The notes under the pieces are model-generated. The model was not told where the DNA came from and made no database searches. It saw only the letters and a program-made list of their open reading frames with translations. Of a stretch of 64,000 nt of DNA, positions 10,781 to 22,378 are shown piece after piece. Both the position numbers and the translations under genes were made by a program. The stretch covers positions 126,619,517 through 126,683,516 of the forward strand of contig NC_133773.1 of assembly GCF_003597395.2 (NCBI RefSeq), written 5' to 3'. This stretch comes from Chelonoidis abingdonii (Eukaryota; Chordata; Testudines; Testudinidae). Each line of letters begins with the position of its first letter. Position 1 is the stretch's first letter.

Positions 10781-13700
10781 CTGAAAACTATTTGCATTCT
10801 TGGCTGACAGCGCTCCTCTGCTAATGTCTGTAGGCTAAATGACACAGTGTGCTTGCTCTGTTGGTTGTCACGGACAGTCCTGCTGTTCTGTCTCTCTCCC
10901 CCCCCCCCAGTGAAAGAACAAAAGTAATAAATTATTCCGTCCGTTTTGTAGTCTACTTGTTAAATGTCAGCCCTGCTTGTGTGTCCTGGACATGGTAGCT
11001 TCCTGGGGCACGATCTCGCGTATGATGTGTCCTGCTCGGTGACAAGCTCAGTTACTCCCGTTCCTGCTGCCCCTGCCCAGTCTCGCGTTATGACATAGTG
11101 GCATCCGAGTGGGTGCTACTCTGGCCTGGAGTTGGCCAGGGGCTCCTGGGTGAAATGGGAATGACTCCCTTTTTTGCTACATTGATGGTACAGAATGGCT
11201 GGTAACTGTCTTCATTCTTATCACTGCCTGGGGCTGCAGTTCATCCGACCCCTTCCTCTCTTGTATAAAGAAAGATTCTGAACTGCATGGATGTCATTAG
11301 CCCATGGAGGCTACCTCCCCCTCATGTTTATCTCACTACTAGTCTATGATTCTTATTCCTGCACTTCTTCATACATCATGCCAACAATGGGGGGGTCACT
11401 ACCGGTGTCCTAGGTAGGTGGAAGCAACGGTTGCATTCATTGCAGGGGCTGTCCATTCTCTGTGAATACTGACATGGAGCAACTGTGCTGTGATACACTG
11501 CTTTAATACACTTGATCCTATCTTGTCTGGACTGACTCTATTTTATTAACCATAAAGGGCAAGATGACTCAGTCCCAAGTCGAGTCAATCCCAATTTTGC
11601 TTTCAAAATCTGTTCACAGGGTTATTATGCATTTCTGTCCATTTACTGAGTGAACAAAAAGAGGAGAACGGTAACAGTTTCTACTTGCTGTACTAATGCA
11701 GTACTGTACATCTACCACCAGGAAGGGGAGGAGGAGCAGATAATGCTCTTCAGTGCTGCAGCATCGCCTCTATCAGCAGCTTTCCAGTCAAGGAGGGTGA
11801 CATTGTAAGTACTCAAGGATTGGTTTATTTACACTTTCATTTCTCGTGCGGGGTGGGGAAGAGACTGATGAGCTGTTCCGTGAACCATGCGAGACACGTG
11901 TTGTAAGCATACAGACATTGGCGCTCAGCCAAGAATGCAAATAGTTTTCGAGACTGCTGGGACTGTGGGATAGCTGAGTCCTCAGCACCCCCTTCCCTTC
12001 CTCCCATATCCCCTGCCCTGAGGCTAATATTTATGGTCGCGGGGGGTTCTGGTAATGTGTCAGTCATTCCTTGCTCCGGGAAAACATCAGCGAGACAGTC
12101 CTTTCGCACCTTTTCTCCGGATTGCCCTTGCAGAAACAAATAGCACTGCAGCCCTAGAGACCGTCCGCTTTTTGTTTTTCCCGTCACCATTTGTGTACTA
12201 GATACGTGAGACAGAGCGACACTCGAGCGCTACACACCAGCTATTTAATTGCTTTTGCAATGATAGCAACAGATGGTTATCAGTCATCTGTACTATCTAC
12301 TGCTGGAGAAAACTGGCATGAACATGATAGTTATCTCTTCTTCTCTGAGCTGTCTGCTAGCTACTATATGATTGCCCTGGCTAAAATCAGTTGGGGGCCA
12401 TAAGCAAAAAGCAAACTTGGATTGACTCACGGCTACTGGAGTCAATCCCTTCCTTATGTTCTAAAATAGAGTCTGTCTGCCCTACAAAGAGTCAAGTGTA
12501 TTAGAAGAGCAACAGTTACTTCTATGGCTGTATATTAACAGGGTGTTCCCCCGAAGACTGCACCCATTGCTTCCCTTCTCTCCCAACCCTCCGCAGGCTA
12601 CTGTGGCAGGCCCCCCCCCCCATTTGTGTCATGCAGTCATGAGAATACAAGAATAAGAAAACATGGACTTATTCGTGACGTACACTGGGGGGGGCGCACT
12701 TGGAGAGCAGCTGGGCCTTATGACAGTCCAGGCAGGATGTACTCTATTTACGAAAACAACAAGGGAGCGATTGACTCTGCCCCAAGTGAGCCACTCCCAA
12801 TTTTGGTTTCTGACACCATTGTGAAGGGGCACTCATATAGCATCGGACACTACACTGTGATGCACTGGCCAGGTAAACAGAAAAAGCTGAATCCCCGCGA
12901 CTTTTGATTCCGATTTCCTGATTGTCAGCGTGAGGGTCAGCACACACACAGGTGAGCACACAGAGTTCATATGCACTGGTAACAATTGCAGTCTCCTGAT
13001 AATCGAAGAAGAGCGCCAGCTTGGAACACACAGGAGGTTCTGGATCTGATCGCTATCTGTGGTGAGGACTCAGTGACTCACAGCACTGCGTTCCAAAGAC
13101 GAAATGAAAAAGTTTTGAAGAATTTCAAAGTCTATGGCTGATAAAGGGCACAGCAGGGACTCCCTGCAGTGCAGAGTAAAAGTCAAGGAGCTAGGCAGGC
13201 TACCAGAAACCAGAGAAGCAAACGGAAGGTCAGGCTCTGACCGAAACATGCCGCTTCTATGCTGAACTACATGCAATTTTGGGTTCCAGCGCTACCAGTG
13301 CCCACCCCTGTCCGTGGATTCAGACTTGGATTGAAAATCAAGTGTTTTGAGGATGTAGCCGAGGGGAGATGGAGAGGAAGATGGGATGAAGAAGACCATG
13401 GTGAGAGCACACAGCAGTCTGTAAACCCCAACAGCCAGGATCTTTTTGAAGACCCCAGAATTACAGTTCCTGCACTCCAAGTGACAAGCCCAGACAGTGA
13501 AGCCATGGAACGGACCTCCGGTCAGTGTCCTTCATTCTGTATCAAACACGGATTAAAACAAGAGGTTTTTTTAGATCGCATTGACACCAGGCTTTTGCTG
13601 CAGTCGCAGCCATTAAGGTTACAGGAAAATTTCGTTAACATGTCTGGGTGGGAGCGAAAATCCTCCAAATTAATCTCCATGAATCAATCGTGGAACTCAA

Positions 13701-14226
13701 AAAGCTTATGATATATGAGAACATTTCTGCCAAGGCCGCCTTATCCGTTCCCCCATAGTAGGTAACTTTTCAACGCCATGCATTTTGCAAGACATTTGGT
13801 ACTGCAGGCATTGAAGGCATTGCATGAATCATTGCAGAAACAACGATCTGCCTCCTGCGGTGGAATTCTCAGGAGAGAGATATCATCCATTGTTACCTTG
13901 TAGAAAATTCAGGAATGTTAAATAGGGGCAGACTGAGATTTTGCTATTGGCCAGAGCGGGGGACGGGAGGAGGGATAGCGACGAGTTTTCGCTTCTGGCA
14001 AGCAGGATTCTTCCCAGATAGCCAGCAACACGCTGCTCGGGGGAGTGAAGTAGGTGTGGACTAGCACGCGTACGTATATGAGTAGGAAGCCATGCGCTGT
14101 TGGTGGATGTGAAAGGTGGCGTTTGGCTTTGCAGGTTCCTCTTAACAGGAGCAAGCATTCATATAAGACATGTGTACATGACAGCGCGAGAAATCAAACT
14201 TTTAAAGCCTTAACTTATTCATCGCG
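10781..14226 (+). repeat. Direct second copy of 3942-7279
   Basis: The two blocks run in the same order and orientation. Anchor strings shared by both include the ctgaaaactatttgcattct start and the stretch agatggagaggaagatggga (near 6420 and 13370). Differences are mostly single-base insertions or deletions, often in short homopolymers, with few plain substitutions over long stretches (compare 6361-6740 with 13311-13690). The first 350 bp of the copy is much noisier. After 14226 it joins the Harbinger right terminus, skipping the transposase. Confidence 0.85.
13015..13711 (+). pseudogene. Harbinger Myb/SANT-like protein, broken (copy 2)
   Basis: This is the counterpart of 6064-6570. The DNA-binding part at 13020-13290 is frameshifted. 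The acidic tail from 13320 is open for longer (to 13711) because several indels seen in the left copy are absent. The putative donor after the acidic tail reads cggtcagt here, where the left copy has cggtaagt. Confidence 0.55.
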
Positions 14227-14349
14227 CCCATGGACGCAAACAATCGATTTCGTGATCCCACTGTGGACGCGCTAAACCGATTTTATTAGATCTGTTTTGT
14301 AATATCGGTTTAAGCTAATTCGAAATAATCGTGCAGTGTAGATGTACCC

Positions 14350-14830
14350 TCAGTGTCACTGAACATAGTGGAAACAAACAACAGCAGGAAGTTTTTTTGC
14401 TTGTAGTTTCCAAGGCTGCTTCTCCATGCCCAGGCCCTAAGGAACTTTATCTTTCTAACCCCTGTCAGGAACATGTTCATCATCTTATATCTTGCTGTCT
14501 GCTGATTTTCTCTGCTTTCTGCCTCTCTCTTACTTCTTCATTTGCAACTAGTCCCAGGGAAACTCCTCAGGCCTTGCTCTGCAGCCCAAAACTTTGGGCA
14601 ATGACTTCTATTTTTTCACAATCTTTTTTTAAGCCTGAATTAAGGCTGCTTAGCACTCCTATTTTCTTTAACCAGGTCTGTGATTGCTTAATAATCAGAG
14701 ACCTACTTGATGATAGACATTAATACCTTCCAGTATAACAGTATAAGTTCATCTGGAATTGTGCAAATAGAAGCTACCCCACAGCAAGGTACACACAGGC
14801 ATGTGACCACCCCTCTTTGAACTCCAAGGA
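14350..14830. other. Unclassified sequence between two Harbinger remnants
   Basis: The 130-residue ORF at 14331-14723 has no recognisable domain. The stretch is pyrimidine-rich and may be old LTR-like sequence interrupted by the Harbinger to its left. Its classification is not established. Confidence 0.3.
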
Positions 14831-14853
14831 ATTTTTGAAATTCCTCTTCCTGT

Positions 14854-15231
14854 TTGCTCAGCATGGACAGCTCACTTAGCATCTTCCCAGCTGACTGTGC
14901 CGGCTTCCTGCAGCAAATGCACCCCTGCCTGGAGTACACCAAAGTTTTGGATCTGCTGGGTCTGTGGGGAGAGGAGGCTGTGCAGTCACAGCTCTGCTCC
15001 AGCCACAGGCCCTCTGATACCTATGGGCCGATTGCTTATGGCATGGAGGAGAAGGGGCACAAAAGTGACATGCAACAGTGCCGTGCAAAGATCAAGGAGC
15101 TGAGACGGGCGTACCAGAAGGCAAAAGAGGCCAATCATTGGTCTGGTGCATCACCAAAGACATGCCACTTCTACAAGAAGCTGCACACCATCCTTGTGAT
15201 GACCACACCTCCTCTGCCAAGATCCCTGTGA
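14854..15231 (+). pseudogene. Myb/SANT-like Harbinger protein fragment (second family)
   Basis: The 125-residue frame contains KVLDLLGLWGEEAVQSQL, the first helices of a Myb/SANT-like domain (about residues 30-50). It then has CRAKIKELRRAYQKAKEAN (about residues 75-95) and TCHFYKKLHTIL, the usual order in Harbinger-associated MSANTD-type proteins. It has a different sequence from the copies at 6 and 13 kb, so it belongs to another Harbinger family. The following sequence to about 15470 is acidic (EEVELEEDG-like, other frame) and breaks off. The expected role is DNA binding for transposition; it is unlikely to be functional now because the downstream ORF is interrupted. Confidence 0.7.
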
Positions 15232-17149
15232 TATTTCAGGGGCAGGGGGAGGGCAGGACATTGTGGCAACCGAGCGAACCCTGAGGATAATGGGGTGGAT
15301 GAGGAAGTGGAGTTGGAGGAGGATGGGGTACAGCCAACAGGGACATCCAGTGCTGTAGTGAGTCAGGACCTCTTCTGAACTCCAGAGGGTCTAGCCAATC
15401 CCAGCACTCCAGTTCTGGCACACCTGATGCAGCAGAGGGAAGCTCCAATCAATACTCGTATTTTAGTACTGCAGGGAGACATGAGGTAGTGCTCTGGTTT
15501 TTTGAATTGGGGTAGAAGGAGGATTGAAATAACCAGCACAGGCACAGTTTGCATCTGCTTCTCATTCCCCTGTCCAGCTAGGCAGAGGTGGCCCTGCTGA
15601 AAAGTTTGTTTATGCATATTGGGATGTGTGACATTGTCTGATTAAAATATATTATGCAAACCATTGTTGCTACCACTGTACATAATTGCAACGAATCTTA
15701 TACAAAGTATAACACATGTCCAGAAAGGGTTAAACAGCTTGCAGGCTAACTAACCCAAACCCAATCTTTAAAGACATGTTAGAAAGTATGTGAATGGTAA
15801 TTAGGGCCATTCGATGCTAAATAGGCTAGAACTTTGAAATGCAAACCTATGTTGTTAGAAGTGTTACTAATTGTGTATGTTTACTTATAGATGGTAGCCA
15901 TGTAAACAGACAGTTCCTGACTGTCACTACAGATATTGATTCAGAGATCAAAATGAAATATTAACATTTAGATGAATCTTGGATAAAATAATGTCATTGT
16001 CCATATGTCTTTTTGACATTTGTGATAGACTGCGTAATGGATAAATTAGCTTATGTTAATCCATGTAGTTAATTACCACTGAGGTTTAGAAAACAGAAGG
16101 TTACATTAAAAGCCTATTGTTTACCCAGGACTGTATGGTCAAGCAAAACTGTATAAAAGACCCTTGGTTCCTGATCCTGTCATCTCAGATCTGCTTAAGC
16201 TTCATCAGGGGAAGTTTGAGTCACAAGGTTGAGATCCCAATTAAGCTGGACCCACCTGAAATGATATTGGACATTGGACTATAACCTATGTGGAGTAAAT
16301 TCTAAAAGAACTCTTTGCAGCTACAAAGCTCACCACCTCTGCTATGAATTTGAACCTCAGGAACTGAACTCATGCCTGTATGTATATTGACCCATACTCT
16401 CTCTCTTTTCTTTTTTAATAAAATGTTGTTTAGTTAATAAGAATTGGCTGTGAGCACGTATTTGAATAAGATCTGGAATATTCATTAACCTAGGAGGTAA
16501 CGTGTCCGATCCTTAGGGATTGGTAGAACTTTTTTATATGATGAATAAGATTTTCATCAATCCTCATCATATCTGACTTGGGTGTCTAGGTGGAAGCTTG
16601 AGACTGGGATACTTTAAGGAAACAGTGTGGATAAATGTAAAGTAATGCACACTGGAAAAAATAACCCCAACTATACATACAATATGATGGGGGCTAATTT
16701 AGCTACAATTAATCAGGAAAGAGATCTTGGCAGCATCATGGATAGTTCTTTGAAGACGTCCATGCACTGTGCAGAGGCAAAAAAGCAAACAGGATGTTAG
16801 GAATTATTCAAAAAGGAATAGAGAATAAGAAGGAGAATATCTTATTGCTCTTATATAAAGCCATGGTATGCCCACATCTTGAATACTGCATACAGATGTG
16901 ATTGCCTCATCTCAAAAAAGATATACTGGCATTAGAAAAAGTTCAGAAAAGGGCAACTAAAATGATTAGGGGTTTAGAACAGGTCCCATATGAGGAGACA
17001 TTAAAGAAGCTAGGACTTTTCAGCTTGAAAAAGAGGAGACTAAGGGGGAGATTGATAGAGGTATATAAAATCATGTAGTGTGGAGAAAGTGAATAAGGAA
17101 AAGACAGGATATTGGGCTGGATGGACCTTTGGTCTGACCCAGTATGGCT

Positions 17150-20100
17150 TGTGACAATGCAGTTCTGGCGGGACCCAACTGAGAGTGCCAATTCAGGACT
17201 AATCACTTAAACAGGGCAGTTACAGTCCAAGGCTGGGGTTTTTCCACCTCTAAGGCAAACCAAACCAGCCAGACAAATTTTAGAGTAGCAGCTGTGTTAC
17301 TCTGTATCAGCAAAAAGAACAGGAGTACTTGTGGCACCTTAGAGACTAACAAATTTATTTCAGCGTGAGCTTTCGTGAGCTACAGCTCACTTCTTCGGAT
17401 GCATAGAATGGAACACACGGACAGGAGATATTTATACATACAGAGAACATGAAAAGGTGGAAGTATGCGTACCAACAGGAAGAGTCTAATCAATTGAGAT
17501 GAGCTATCAAATCTATTTCCCCTGATGTTAAGTTCTCCTCACATCTTATGGGTCCATGCTTATATGATCACTTCAAAAGTTTTTTTTCTCCTGCTGAGAT
17601 AGCTTCCAAAAAATTAGTTGGGGTTTAATGACCCGAATGTTTCCAAGTCTCGTGTTCTAGGCCTATGTAGTTAATTTGTGATCTAATTTGCATATTAATT
17701 CCAGAGTTCAGCAGTCTCGCTTTGGAGTCTGCTTTTTTGAAATATTTTTTGTATGCAAAAGTGCCACCTTCAAGGTCTGTCACTGAGGTGGAGGCCGGGG
17801 GTGGAGTTATTGGGGTTGAAGTGCTGTCTCTCACTGGTTTTTGAATGTCTATGATTCCTATGTCAAGATGTGTCTTGGTGTCGATTTCTTCTTTTGCCTA
17901 GAGACTGTCTGGTTTGGCAATAGTATCAATGCGCATGAGGGAGGCATTGCTGCGCAACATGATGGCATATATCACGTTGGTAGATGTGCAGAGTGAATTG
18001 CAGCCCCTGATGATGTGGCTGATGTGATTAGGTCCTATGGATGCTGTCAGCTTGAAATAGATATTGTGGACAAAGCTGGCATCAGGCTTAGTGTTGCAAG
18101 CCGATAGGTTCCTGGCGTTTAGGTTCCTGGGTTGAGTGTTAATGTCTGTATGTGTGCGGTTGCTGATGGAGTATTTTGCTTCAGTGTTGGGCAGGGCTGT
18201 CTATAAGCCGAGGACTGGCCTTTCGCTTCCAAGCATAATGTGAAAAGGGAGAGATCATCTTTAAGCGATAGGTTGTACGATCTTTGATGCCTGTGCTGAG
18301 AGGTTTTAGTTGGGGGCTTGTAGGTTAATGGCTAGCTGAATTCTGTTAATTACTTCTTTGTTGGGTCTGTCCTGTAGTAGGTGGCTTCTGGGTTACTTTT
18401 TCTGGGTCTGTCAATCTTATTTTTTCACTTCAGCAGGTGGGTATTGGTACTAGTTAAGAATGGCTTGATAGAGATCCTTGCAGGCTGTTTATCTCTGTCC
18501 TGAGGGATTGGAGGCAAATATCTTCAGAGCTGTGATGGTGTAGAGAATGGAATCGTGTCTCGTGGTGTGTCTTGGGATGAGGAGACTCGCAGGCACTCTA
18601 AACCACTCAATAAAGCTAGACTTGTAAGGTGCAAGTTGTTTTCAAACAAAAAAATTCACTAAAAACCACGACTCAAATAGAGTAGAACTGCTGAACAGGC
18701 CGAATTAATATGCATAATTAAGATACAATTAACCCTCAGCGCCTAAACAAACATGATGGAGGGAGATAAACCGGATATTGAGTTCCAACTATTACATCCA
18801 ACATTTCAAATCCTCTTGAGCCGATAGGTTAAGATATTCTATCCTTTAACCATAACTGCTAGTTGGGTAGCCGATTGACACCAGAGATGGATCCATAGTG
18901 TTTGACACCTTTCACACAAAGTTTTTTTCTCGTCTGTTTAGCTACGTACCCATATTGCCTTGCATGACTCTAATTGATTAGACTGACCTCCCCTGTTGGT
19001 ACGCAGTAGCTCCACCTTTTCATGTTTCTCTTGTTATATTATATAATATCTCCTGTCCGTGTGTGTTCCTAGCTCTATTGCAAGCCGTAAGATATGTGAG
19101 CTGTAGCTCACGACCGCTCATGCTGACATATAATATTTGCTAGTCCACAGTCTCTTAAGGTGTCCATATAGTACTCCTGTTCTTTTCAGTCAGACAATAG
19201 AGGCCTTTGGTTTCACCCCACCAACCACATCAGGGAGCTACTCGCCCCCCCACCACACAAGTCCACCCACAACACCCCAAGTCAATTCGTCCCCTTCACG
19301 CACACCCGTGAAATCCCAATTCCCCAGTATCCAATCATACAATCCCACTCGTCTGGGGAATGAATGGTTATCGAAAACCAATACCCAAAAAAAGAAAAAT
19401 GGGTTCTCCTCGATCCCAAAGATATCAAGACCCAGATAACATCTGAGAATCCTAAAGGCTGTTCATATATATATGTCGAAAAAGTATAGCGATGCGAGTA
19501 GACTAGAGGTAATGGAATACAGATCTACAATAGCAGCTAACGGCAAAGTTATTAGTTCAGGTTTGTAGTCAAGGAGTGATGAGTAAACTGCAGGTTCAAA
19601 TCAAAAGTCTCTGGAGTACATATCACTCTGAGATGGGCTTCATGTCAGTCCTTTGTTCAGAAGCTGTTTGTAGCAAAGTCCCTCCAGAGGTAAGAAGCAG
19701 GATTGAAGACAAGATGGAGATGAGGCATCAGCCTTTTATAGGCTTTTCCATGTGTAAGAACACTTCTTTGTTCTTACTGTGGAAAATTACAGCAAAATGG
19801 AGTCTGGAGTCACATGGGCAAGTCCCTGCATACTTTGCTGAGTTACAAACCGTATCTGCCTTCTCTCAATGGGTCAATTGTGTAGCTGATGGTCCTTAAT
19901 GGGCCATCAAGCAGGCTAGGCAGAGCTAACACCAACTTGTCTGGGAAGTCTCCCAGAAGCACAGCATAAGTTTGAAGTACAGACAGTACACAGCCAATAT
20001 TCATAACTTCAACTACAAAATGATACATATATATAGACAGCATAATCATAACCAGTAACCCATAACCTGGTCTTAGACACCTTATATGACCCTCTGTACA

Positions 20101-20176
20101 TAAGATTTGGTGCCACTACAGGACCTTGGTTGCAACTATGTTCTGTATGGTCCCAGATTATATCAATAACGTCACA
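17150..20176. mobile_element. Solo LTR split by a Penelope-like element
   Basis: The LTR begins tgtgacaatgcag and ends caataacgtcaca (TGTGAC...GTCACA). The flanks tggct (17145-17149) and tggcc (20177-20181) are a near-exact 5-bp duplication of the CR1 sequence it entered. The LTR occupies 17150-17276 and 19191-20176, about 1.1 kb. No internal gag/pol/env is visible, so it is a solo LTR of an LTR retroelement whose class is not determined. Confidence 0.75.
17277..19190 (-). mobile_element. Penelope-like retroelement remnant with inverted terminal segments
   Basis: Flanked by cagacaa at 17270-17276 and 19191-19197. On the minus strand, 17625-18600 encodes degenerate Penelope C-terminal sequence, including CTSTNVIYAIM, the start of the GIY-YIG endonuclease region seen intact at 34497. 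The terminal segment with the agtacttgtggcacc box lies at 17300-17400 on the minus strand. A more diverged copy lies at about 18850-19190 on the plus strand, so the ends are inverted. The catalytic YIG residues are not recoverable here. Confidence 0.7.
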
Positions 20177-20384
20177 TGGCCGTTCTTATGTGTTGTTGTT
20201 TCTAGGCAACCAGAGAGGTAATAAAGAAGCTGTTTTGTCCTGTCTTGGTAAATCTAAGTATTGGAATATCCACCAGCTTTGGGGATTGTCTGCCCTATTC
20301 TTTGCATTTCACTGTGAGTGTCATCAGCTGACTCTCCTGGGAATTCATAGATTCTAGGACTGGAAGGGACCTCGAGAGGATGTC

Positions 20385-21640
20385 CTGGGAATCCTCCATA
20401 GAGATGTCCAGAAAAATTTCCTGGAGGTACTCTGCAATCCTCTGCAGAAGGTTTCTTGGGAGGGCTGCCTGTTTCTTCCCCTGCAGTCAGAAACTTTGCC
20501 GTGCCAATCAGCAATTACCTCTGCAGACACCAAAGCAGCACACAGACAAGCAGCACAGGGACCTGGTCTGCAGCTGCATGCATGCAGGAGCTGTACCCTG
20601 GCATCTTTAGTTGCCTTCAGGAGTGAGATATCAGCTTTCAGCACCCCCACCTGTGGAAAACAGTACCAGTATTCAGAATGGTGGTTGTTGGCACGTGTAG
20701 TAATACTCCTCTAAAATACCCACACCATGCTTGGGGCTCCTACCATGCTGTGTGCTTGCCAAGGGAAAGTGAGAAAGTGGCGTTTTGTTTGGATCAAGGC
20801 TGTGAGTGTACTCACAAAAGTGCCTCTATCTATGGTCTCTTTAGGTTCTGCAGATGTGCCCTTGAGGGTCTCCTCCTGCACACCAGCTAAGCGGCTCCAT
20901 CTGTTAAGGAGACGAAACAGGAGGAGTAAGACAGTTGTGTTGCAATCCTCTGATGCTTTGGATTGTGAGCAGAGAGGACGGAGAGGCTATCAATGAGAAA
21001 CTGTGACTGGATAGGAAACAGGGGCAGGCGCAGATGATATAGCTGCTCCAGAACCACACATACGTGCTGAGGTCCCTGCTTGAACTACAAGTAGAACACA
21101 TCCGTTCTCACCTTTCCCTTCAGCCCATACAATTGCCTTCCAGGCAGTGTTCCTGAAAATGCATGCATCGTGCACTTTCCCAGACCACCCTGTGTTGATG
21201 TCGGTGAAACAACCTCAGTGCTCCACCAGAGCTTGCTATATCATAGAAAAGTAGTCCTTTCTGCTGATGTACTCCATCACAAGGTGACCTGGATGCCATC
21301 CATCGCTCCACTGCACGACCGATTGGTAGCAGTCTGGAATTGTCAGTTTCCACACAGCATTTTCCACTTGCTTCTCCACCATTGTGGCAGCTCCCATTTT
21401 GACGTTCTTGTGCCGGAGTGCAGGGGTAAGCTTCTCATGCAGTTCCAGGAAAGTGGCTTTGCACAGCTGAAAGTTTTGCAGCCACTGCTTGCCATCCCAT
21501 ACCTGCATCATGATGCGATCCCGCCACATAGTGCTTGTTTTCCAAGCCTAGTAGCGACAGTCCACCATGTGCAGCTGCTCCATGAATGCCAACAGCAATC
21601 TTGAATTGTTTCTGTTCATGGCACACAGCAGGGCAGGCAC
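20385..21640 (-). pseudogene. HARBI1-like transposase remnant of the second Harbinger
   Basis: On the minus strand, 21236-21529 gives FLELHEKLTPALRHKN, then VEKQVENAVWKLTIPD, then EYISRKDYFSMI. In order, these match the N-terminal helical part and the post-first-Asp segment (consensus-like YxNRKGYFSM) of Harbinger nucleases. 21120-21353 continues in another frame. The catalytic segments are disrupted: the GAIDG box is not in frame with the rest. The part 20385-20700 resembles the downstream non-transposase portion of these elements. It is non-functional. Confidence 0.68.
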
Positions 21641-22007
21641 CACGACGTCATTATCAGATTGTCAGCTCATGAAATACCACAGGATCAGTCATGTTGTGTT
21701 CATAATGCTTATCACAAGACTGGAAAAGCAGTGCAGGATCCATGCTTTCAGACAGAAATGTCGGGTACACAGTTTACAGGGGCTGTTGAAAAGTGATGTG
21801 AAACATAGTTGGAAGCCCATGGAAGGAGAAGGTGGAGAAAACTGCATCATGGGACACTAAGTCCACCCCCCTGAGGCACTGCGATCACTTCCCACAACAC
21901 CAGTGGCAGATGGGGGTGAGTTGCGCTATCCCTGGTACATTGCTGTCTCTGTCGATGCATGGGCACCAACTCTGGAAGCACTCTAACATTACAATACATG
22001 TTGTGTG

Positions 22008-22378
22008 CAGGGCCGGCGCTACCATTTAGGCAGCCTAGGGAATCGCCTAGGGCACCAGGATTATTCGGGGGCGGCATTTTGCTGGGGGGAGGGGGGCGGC
22101 AGGCGGCTCCGGTTGACCTGCCGCAGGCATGCCTGCGGAGGGTCCATTGGTCCGCGGCTCCAGTGGAGCTGCCGCAGTCATGCCTGCAGACAGTCAGCTG
22201 CTCGCGCAGCTCCAGTAGATCTCCCGCAGGCATGTCTGCGGCAGCTCCACCGGAGCCACGGACCAACAGACCCTCCGCAGGAATGCCTGTGGCAGCTCCA
22301 CCGGAGCTGCGGGATCTGTACGGGGGGCAGCGAAATGGCCATGCGCCTAGGGCGTGAGAAACCCTAGCGCCAGTCCTG
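22008..22378. mobile_element. hAT-type MITE (371 bp) with four 51-bp palindromic modules
   Basis: Ends cagggccggcgct and agcgccagtcctg are inverted. An exact 8-bp repeat, gttgtgtg, lies at 22000-22007 and 22379-22386. Four modules start at 22121, 22172, 22224 and 22275 (spacing 51-52). Each is centred on a version of ccgcaggcatgcctgcgg, which in the first module is a perfect 18-bp palindrome. It is inserted near the right end of the second Harbinger. Confidence 0.88.

Larger units (their letters stand above)
3587..14349. mobile_element. Harbinger/PIF-type two-gene DNA transposon region, rearranged, with an assembly gap
   Basis: The left end (ggccaggtctacactgcgac, then several copies of an ATCGGTTTAA-like subterminal motif) is matched in inverted form by the right end (aatatcggtttaagc ... 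gcagtgtagatgtacc). Between them lie a Myb/SANT-like gene on the plus strand and a HARBI1-like transposase on the minus strand, which is the convergent two-gene plan of these elements. The region 3942-7279 is repeated at 10781-14226. A 700-N gap at 9743-10442 separates the copies. The sequence just left of the gap (cccacagtgcacgctcctgaaatcga) looks like sequence close to the transposon's right end, so a single normal element may effectively finish near 9750. A 3-bp target duplication could not be fixed with certainty. Confidence 0.7.
16628..20195 (+). mobile_element. CR1 LINE, 5'-truncated, split by an LTR
   Basis: The part 16628-17149 encodes degenerate CR1 C-terminal sequence: KVMHTGKNN, then [40 protein letters not shown] and [14 protein letters not shown]. 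Stops are present. It ends in the CR1 3' motif around ggatggacctttggtctgac. The last bases (gttcttatg) lie beyond the inserted LTR at about 20182-20195. Confidence 0.85.
15627..20377. mobile_element. LTR-like insertion with nested CR1, LTR and Penelope elements
   Basis: The outer LTR-like element occupies 15627-16627 and about 20190-20340. It starts tgtgacattg, has a TATA-like gtataaaag near 16151 and an aataaa at about 16420. The two parts rejoin cleanly (left ends ...ggaaacagtgtg, right starts tgttgttgtttctagg). It is flanked by a 5-bp direct repeat, ggatg. The exact right terminus is unclear, because a short CR1-tail-like piece (20344-20377, tcatagattctaggactgg) sits before the duplication. 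No internal retroviral genes are present. Confidence 0.6.

Noticed and set aside
14331..14723. 130-residue ORF between Harbinger remnants
   Set aside because: Pyrimidine-rich sequence with no domain; begins inside the transposon terminus.
17150..20176. Full-length endogenous retrovirus
   Set aside because: No gag, pol or env-like sequence; the internal part is a Penelope-like element, leaving a solo LTR.
22119..22320. Regularly spaced repeats considered as a CRISPR array
   Set aside because: Four palindromic modules inside a hAT MITE of a vertebrate genome, with related and not unique spacers.
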